From the NCBI GenBank assembly GCA_016209155.1, contig JACQWU010000032.1, positions 1-10,845 on the forward strand: a DNA stretch of 10,845 bases, read 5' to 3'. A program made the position numbers and the translations under genes. Under the pieces are notes generated by a model. That model searched no databases. It was not told the DNA's origin and saw only the letters and a program-made list of their open reading frames with translations. The DNA comes from Candidatus Desantisiibacteriota bacterium (GTDB lineage Bacteria > JACRDZ01). Positions within the stretch are counted from its first letter, which is position 1, and the number at the start of each line of letters is the position of its first letter. Shown here one piece after another: positions 7,302-10,845 of the stretch.

Positions 7302-7378
7302 GTATACTGATAAACATTATTGGAATATAAGGAATTAGTTCATATTGTTATTAATTTTAATTCTAAATTTTTATTAAC

Positions 7379-7519
7379 TCGTCTCAGCGAATGAAGCGAG
7401 CTGTCGTCCTTTCGTCCCTCATGCTTTTTTCGTCCCTCGTCCCAGCGAGCAAAGCGAGCGATCGTCCTTCGTCCCTCATGCTTCAAAGTGAGCGAAGCGA
7501 ATAAGTCGTCCCTCGTCCT
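7379..7519 (+). repeat. Heptamer-type repeat array, longest uninterrupted block
   Basis: It is made of CGTCCCTCGTCC-type units alternating with AGCGA-ATGAA-GCGAGC, AGCGAGC-AAA-GCGAGCGATC and GTGAGCGAAGCGAATAAG. The TCGTCCCTC-ATGCTT segment occurs twice (around 7413 and 7470). The 77 bases before it (7302-7378) are AT-rich with nothing I can assign. Confidence 0.75.
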
Positions 7520-7556
7520 ATATTATAATCTCATAACTATTTTATCCATATTTATC

Positions 7557-7587
7557 TTGACAAAACTTTAAAATTAAGTAGTATTAT
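7557..7587 (+). promoter_or_regulatory. Promoter-like sequence without a gene
   Basis: A perfect TTGACA at 7557-7562 and TATTAT at 7582-7587 (5 of 6) are separated by 19 bases, longer than the ideal 17. The sequence directly downstream is direct repeat copy 2, which has no intact gene. It may be the surviving promoter of a deleted gene, may drive a non-coding transcript, or may be a chance match in AT-rich DNA. Confidence 0.35.
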
Positions 7588-7595
7588 AGCTTTGA

Positions 7596-7820
7596 GTATT
7601 ATTCTAATTTTATATAAAACACAATTATCCGGAAGAACCATTAAAATATTATTATGCAAGTATGCAAAGAATAAGAATTAATAAATATTTAAAGAATTTA
7701 AAATATCATGATGGCGGTAGCCTGTCCTTTTATAATTTAGCGATTAATTGTCAATTACTATTTTACTCGTCCATCGTCACAGCCAGCAAAGCGAGCGGTC
7801 GTACTTTCGTCCCTCGTGTT
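7596..7820 (+). repeat. Direct repeat of about 225 bp, copy 2
   Basis: This is the partner of 6275-6500 in the same orientation. The copies start together at GTATTATTCTAATTTTA and stay aligned with scattered substitutions and one-base indels through ATTACTATTTTA and on into the heptamer array (CTTTCGTCC-TCG). The indels break reading frames in a different way in each copy, so the repeat is probably not translated now. The 1,095 bases between the copies hold the decayed toxin-antitoxin genes. Confidence 0.8.
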
Positions 7821-7962
7821 TCGGTGAGCAAAGCGAATAAGTCGCCCCTCGTCCCAGCGAGTGAAACGAGCGATCGTCCCTCGTCCAAGTGAATGAAATG
7901 AACGATCGTCCTAGCGAGGTAACGAGCGATCATCTTTATCAAGAGCCAAGAGCCATGAACTA
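7768..7962 (+). repeat. Heptamer-type repeat array upstream of the acyltransferase
   Basis: This array continues out of direct repeat copy 2. It contains AGCAAAGCGAGCGGTC, TTTCGTCCCTCGTG, GTGAGCAAAGCGAATAAGTCG, CCAGCGAGTGAAACGAGCGATC, AAGTGAATGAAATGAACGATC-like text at 7887-7907, AGCGAGGTAACGAGCGATC, and finally the second unit type AAGAGCCAAGAGCCATGAAC. It ends about 25 bases before the acyltransferase start, so that gene has little room for its own promoter. Confidence 0.75.
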
Positions 7963-7986
7963 TAAATTAAATAGTGAAAAAATAGA

Positions 7987-9045
7987 GTGGAAGTTGTGGA
8001 AAGTAGAATAGATTGGATTGATAATGCTAAAGCTTTAGGAATTTTTCTTGTTTTATTAGGTCATCAAGATATATCTCCTTTGATTAGGCAGTGGATTTAT
8101 TCTTTTCATATGCCCTTATTTTTCTTTTTGTCAGGATTTCTTTTTAATTTTGAAAAATATAGCAAGGATAGAACGTTTTTTAAAAGAAAATTCCATACAT
8201 TATTAGTGCCATATTTTATCTTTGCTTTTATCTCATTCTTTTTTTGGCTTTTTGTAGTACGTAATTTAAGTATTCACGGAGAATCGCTGAAAATTGACCC
8301 GTTAAAGCCATTCCTGGGCATTTTTTATTCAATTGGAATGAATGGGTATGGTAATCCGATAGAAAACGCTTTGTGGTTTCTTACTTGCTTATTTGTTGTG
8401 GAGGCAATATTTTGGTTTATTTTAAAATTCTCCAAAAAGTTTTCATATACTTTATCCATATTTATTTTTTTTATAATAGTTATAATAGGTGTAGTATATA
8501 GTTATACGTCACTTGTTAGACTTCCTTGGAGTATGGAGGTAGCTTGTGTTGCATTAATATTCTATGCTGCTGGGTTTTTTTACAAAGATAAAATTGAATT
8601 CGGCTTGACATTATTAAAACATGCTAACCTCCCAAATAAGCTAGTTATTATTACTATTTTATTAAGCTTCAATATTTTATTTTCAATTATTAACGGTAGA
8701 ACTGATATGAACGGAAGTGGATTTCATAATTTTATTTTATTTTTAGCATCCGCTTGGATGGGGATTGCTTTTGTTTTGTCTGTAAGCAGATTTTCAAGCG
8801 TAAATAATGTATTTTCTTTTTTTGGAAAGAATACCTTGATAATCATGGGATTAAGTGGTATTGCTTTATTTTGTTTGAGGGGTGGAATCTATCTTATATC
8901 AAGGAATTTGTTATATTTTGAGGGAATACCTGTTTTTGTAGGAATTTTTCTTTCATTTTTTTTAATGATCATTTTGGTCCCAGTAATATATTTTATCAAT
9001 AAATATTTGCCATTTGTAGTTGGGAAAAGGACTCACGGTTGTTAG
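7987..9045 (+). CDS. Acyltransferase-3 family membrane O-acetyltransferase (fucose 4-O-acetylase-like)
   Basis: A multi-pass inner-membrane acyltransferase expected to add acetyl groups to sugars of the exopolysaccharide. The N-terminus RIDWIDNAKALGIFLVLLGH carries the family's first conserved histidine, followed by YSFHMPLFFFLSGFLF with the second. ALWFLTCLF and LPWSMEVACVALIFYAAGFF follow in the usual order, and about ten hydrophobic helices cover the 352 residues, the normal length. The GTG at 7987 is the first possible start after in-frame stops at 7972-7977. A second GTG at 7996 is possible. Neither has a convincing Shine-Dalgarno, so the start is uncertain. Repeat arrays lie on both sides, and a 21-base sequence is shared by the flanks (7887-7907 and 9269-9289), which suggests the gene moved in or out as a cassette. 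The substrate cannot be told from the sequence. Confidence 0.9.
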   Translation: MEVVESRIDWIDNAKALGIFLVLLGHQDISPLIRQWIYSFHMPLFFFLSGFLFNFEKYSKDRTFFKRKFHTLLVPYFIFAFISFFFWLFVVRNLSIHGESLKIDPLKPFLGIFYSIGMNGYGNPIENALWFLTCLFVVEAIFWFILKFSKKFSYTLSIFIFFIIVIIGVVYSYTSLVRLPWSMEVACVALIFYAAGFFYKDKIEFGLTLLKHANLPNKLVIITILLSFNILFSIINGRTDMNGSGFHNFILFLASAWMGIAFVLSVSRFSSVNNVFSFFGKNTLIIMGLSGIALFCLRGGIYLISRNLLYFEGIPVFVGIFLSFFLMIILVPVIYFINKYLPFVVGKRTHGC

Positions 9046-9062
9046 TAAACTATTTTGATACC

Positions 9063-9204
9063 TATTGTAGTGCGTCCAACACTTCTTTACATTTGAAAAA
9101 GTTGTTATCAGGCTGTCATTGCAAGCATTCGCATTAATAACAATACTACTTGGACTTATAGAATCTCTGCTTAAATGTCAAGCTATTTATGACGCACTAC
9201 ACTA
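9063..9204. mobile_element. Putative MITE-like element with 11-bp terminal inverted repeats
   Basis: TGTAGTGCGTC at 9066-9076 is matched perfectly by GACGCACTACA at 9191-9201. One base further out on each side there is a TA dinucleotide (9063-9064 and 9203-9204), as expected for insertion at TA by IS630/Tc1-type transposases. At 142 bp it is far too short for a transposase gene. An internal pair, TTGTTAT (9102-9108) and ATAACAA (9137-9143), would add a hairpin. One forward frame stays open for about 43 codons with a hydrophobic stretch, which I do not recognise. No second copy is in the window. Confidence 0.55.
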
Positions 9205-9326
9205 TGAGCCATGAGCTATAATTCTAGTTTCTCGTCCTAATGAGTACGCGAGCTGTCATCCCTCGTCTAAGTGAATGAAATGAACGATCATCTTTAAAAG
9301 AGATCTCTGAACCAAGAGCCAACAAC
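9205..9326 (+). repeat. Heptamer-type repeat array downstream of the acyltransferase
   Basis: It contains ATGAGCCATGAGC at the left (starting within the end of the inverted-repeat element), then CTCGTCC, a GAGTACGCGAGCTGTCATC motif, CCTCGTCTAAG, the 21-base sequence shared with 7887-7907, and CCAAGAGCCAACAAC. The order of units (CGTCC type, AGTGAATGAAATGAACGATC, ATCTTTA, then AGAGCCA) is the same as at 7880-7960, so the two arrays are homologous flanks of the acyltransferase gene. Confidence 0.7.
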
Positions 9327-9327
9327 T

Positions 9328-9346
9328 AATTTGCCAAAGGCAAATT
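9328..9346. repeat. Perfect 8-bp hairpin
   Basis: AATTTGCC and GGCAAATT form a perfect stem around an AAA loop. It is not followed by T residues on the + strand, and on the - strand the T-run lies before, not after, the stem, so it is not a standard intrinsic terminator. It stands at the border between the repeat array and the flippase relic. Confidence 0.5.
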
Positions 9347-9349
9347 CAG

Positions 9350-9530
9350 GTTAAAAAAAGAAAACAATCAGCGGCCTGTATATGGTATTTTGGTGCGTAA
9401 GTTGGAAAGATAGTAAGCCAGTTTATAATAACAGCTATTCTTGCGCGCTTACTATCCCCTGATGATTTCTGGGGTATTAAGCATGACAACTGTCTTTACG
9501 GGTTTTGTGACATTGTTTTGAGTATATGAT
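9350..9530 (+). pseudogene. Relic of a WzxC-type flippase N-terminus
   Basis: Reading from 9350 gives VKKRKQSAACIWYFGA, a stop at 9398-9400, then VGKIVSQFIITAILARLLSPDDF. After a one-base shift near 9470 it gives GVLSMTTVFTGFVTLF and a stop at 9531-9533. LARLLSPDDFG followed by an AMxTVF-like segment is the signature start of the MOP-superfamily lipopolysaccharide/exopolysaccharide flippases (WzxC/AmsL type). Only the first one to two membrane helices remain, no start codon is visible, and a stop and a frameshift break it. The intact flippase that begins 90 bases downstream has a different N-terminus, so this is the remnant of a replaced gene and not a broken upstream part of it. Confidence 0.75.
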
Positions 9531-9580
9531 TTTAAAGGATTTTGCGGTACGTGATGCATTATTTGTACTAATTTCCATTA

Positions 9581-9589
9581 TGTTATAGA
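9581..9589 (+). promoter_or_regulatory. Weak extended -10-like element before the flippase gene
   Basis: TGTTATAGA has a TG one base before TATAGA (4 of 6 to TATAAT). A TTGTAC at 9563-9568 is a poor -35 at a 15-base distance. It is the only candidate I see near the flippase start and is weak. Confidence 0.25.
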
Positions 9590-9620
9590 TAAAGCAAATA
9601 AGTTATTAACAGGAATTATC

Positions 9621-10845
9621 ATGAAAAGAGATGAAAAAGAACAAAAAATTATAGGATTCGAAGTAAATCGAAGACTGGTTAAAAAGAGTATAACAAATAG
9701 CATAATTTATAATTTTTTCTTGAAATTTAAAGGGTTGATTACTGTACCTATTATTACTTATCTTTTAGCCCCAGCGGAACTGGGCAAATATTTTTATATA
9801 CTTTCCTTAACATCAATTATGGTTCCTATGTTTATTTTGAATTTAGCTGATGGTCCAGTATTGCATTTTGTACAGGAAAATGACATTTTAAAAATTAAGC
9901 GTATGTATTATACTGTCCAAAACACAACGATCATTAGCCTATTTTTTTTTAATGTAGTTCTACTCCTGATTTCACATTTTATTGATCTGAAATTCTCAGA
10001 TTACATTGGTTATGTAATTCTCATTATTTTATGTCAGTCTATTTTTAAAATTACGTCTTATTTGCTGGTCGTGTACCAAAAGACAGATATTCTAATTCGA
10101 TATTCATTCACAAAGGAAATCATCAGTTTTGTTATAGGGATTTTATTACTTATTGCTGGTATTGGTATTAGGGGTTTGATGGTGGGGATTATATTAACGG
10201 ATGTTGTTGCAGGAATGCTTATCGGATTAAAAATATATAAAGAGATAGGGTATGAGCCAATAATAGACACAAAATATCTTGTGAAATTTTTAAAAATTTC
10301 AATTCCACTACTTCCGGTATTTTTCTTTTCATGGATCATGCTTGCTCTGGACACATTTTTATTGATGTATTTGCAGGGGGCATACAGCGTAGGTATTTAC
10401 AATATTGCGTATTCACTCAGTTCAATCATATTGACAGTGACTTTTGCACTGAATTTTTTTTGGTTTCCAGTATCAGCTAAAATGTGGGGAGAATCCCGCG
10501 AAAAATATAAAAAACTTTTCAAGGTATTATTTTCTGTTGCAAGCGTGTTGCTCTTGTGTATGGTTGTGCTGTTTGAGCTAAACGCTGAGTTTATTTTGAA
10601 GTTTCTCGTTAAAAATACCGAATATTATGCTGCAAAACCAATAATTGGGATTATAAGCTTTGCTATGGCCATGCGTGTATTAATTACACTTTTGACAGCG
10701 CCTCTTTACTCCAACAAGAACAGCTTTATGATATTTTTAACTAATTTTGTCGGGGCTTTTGTGACAGTTATTCTTGACATTTTGTTAATACCCAAATATG
10801 GTATATCAGGGGCGGCAATAACGACAGCTATCTCATATTTTCTAG
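9621..10845 (+). CDS. Wzx-type polysaccharide flippase (MOP superfamily), 3' end outside window
   Basis: An inner-membrane flippase that moves lipid-linked repeat units from the cytoplasmic to the periplasmic face. The frame is open from the ATG at 9621, with AGGA at 9611-9614 six bases before it, to the right edge, giving 408 codons of a protein usually about 430-500 long. It starts with a charged cytoplasmic tail, then NSIIYNFFLKFKGLITVPIITYLLAPAELGKYFY, which is the typical first helix and loop of the polysaccharide synthesis (RfbX/Wzx) family. A long run of hydrophobic helices follows, with the conserved central segment LKISIPLLPVFFFSWIMLALDTFLL, then VGIYNIAYSLSS and, near the edge, ILLIPKYGISGAAITTAISY. 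No stop or frameshift is seen. It belongs with the initiating transferase, acetylase and export genes on the left. The relic just upstream suggests it replaced an earlier flippase. Confidence 0.93.
   Translation, partial: MKRDEKEQKIIGFEVNRRLVKKSITNSIIYNFFLKFKGLITVPIITYLLAPAELGKYFYILSLTSIMVPMFILNLADGPVLHFVQENDILKIKRMYYTVQNTTIISLFFFNVVLLLISHFIDLKFSDYIGYVILIILCQSIFKITSYLLVVYQKTDILIRYSFTKEIISFVIGILLLIAGIGIRGLMVGIILTDVVAGMLIGLKIYKEIGYEPIIDTKYLVKFLKISIPLLPVFFFSWIMLALDTFLLMYLQGAYSVGIYNIAYSLSSIILTVTFALNFFWFPVSAKMWGESREKYKKLFKVLFSVASVLLLCMVVLFELNAEFILKFLVKNTEYYAAKPIIGIISFAMAMRVLITLLTAPLYSNKNSFMIFLTNFVGAFVTVILDILLIPKYGISGAAITTAISYFL

Noticed and set aside
7662-7892. A 76-codon open frame starting in direct repeat copy 2
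   Set aside because: Its frame is broken in copy 1 by a one-base difference and its second half is translated heptamer array, so it is very unlikely to be a gene.
7379-7962. The repeated GC-richer blocks as a CRISPR array
   Set aside because: Units are about seven bases and variable, there are no constant 25-40 base repeats with unique spacers, and no cas genes are present.
9328-9346. The AATTTGCC/GGCAAATT hairpin as a terminator for the acyltransferase gene
   Set aside because: No T-run follows it on the + strand, and it is almost 300 bases past the stop codon.
9409-9456. Inverted repeat GATAGTAAGC / GCTTACTATC with a 28-base loop as a structured RNA or mobile element end
   Set aside because: Both arms fall inside the coding text of the flippase relic (GKIVSQF and ARLLSPD), so the match is probably a by-product of that coding sequence.
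10058-10354. A 98-codon reverse-strand open frame
   Set aside because: It is fully inside the intact flippase gene on the + strand, and its translation has no recognisable features.

Overview
The window is AT-rich with genes on the + strand only, Shine-Dalgarno-type starts in front of several genes, and an outer-membrane-type polysaccharide export system. That points to a Gram-negative (diderm) bacterium. The low GC, heavily repeated intergenic DNA and DUF4143-type ATPase are reminiscent of uncultured candidate-phylum genomes, but the sequence alone does not identify a taxon.

Layout. (1) Positions 2-4953 are a tight exopolysaccharide operon: the 3' part of a polyprenyl-phosphate sugar-1-phosphate transferase, a periplasmic polysaccharide export (OPX/Wza-type) protein with eight SLBB repeats, and a Wzz/BY-kinase-like co-polymerase whose Walker A lysine is missing. 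(2) Positions 4954-7986 interrupt the polysaccharide genes. They hold an AAA+ DUF4143 ATPase under a promoter that overlaps a near-perfect palindrome, then a decaying toxin-antitoxin region (HicB-like antitoxin with an apparent frameshift, joined to a PIN-toxin antitoxin tail and a PIN toxin with an internal deletion). The decayed region lies between two direct repeats of about 225 bp. (3) Positions 7987-10845 return to polysaccharide functions: an acyltransferase-3 family O-acetylase, a small element with terminal inverted repeats and flanking TA, a relic of one flippase, and a nearly complete, different Wzx-type flippase that runs off the right edge.

How the genes fit together. The transferase would start the lipid-linked repeat unit, the acetylase would decorate it, the flippase would move it across the inner membrane, the co-polymerase would control chain length, and the OPX protein would carry the polymer through the periplasm. 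This is a Wzx/Wzy-type pathway; no Wzy polymerase or ordinary glycosyltransferase is in the window.

The intergenic DNA is unusual. Short arrays of roughly 7-nt units (GTCCCTC-like, GAGCCAT-like, CATTCAC-like) and an AGCGAGC-AAA-GCGAGCG motif occur in every large gap after position 4953 and bracket each gene cassette. Together with the direct repeats, the putative small mobile element and at least three gene relics, they mark this side of the locus as a place of repeated insertion, deletion and replacement. I saw no tRNA, rRNA, CRISPR array or convincing intrinsic terminator.
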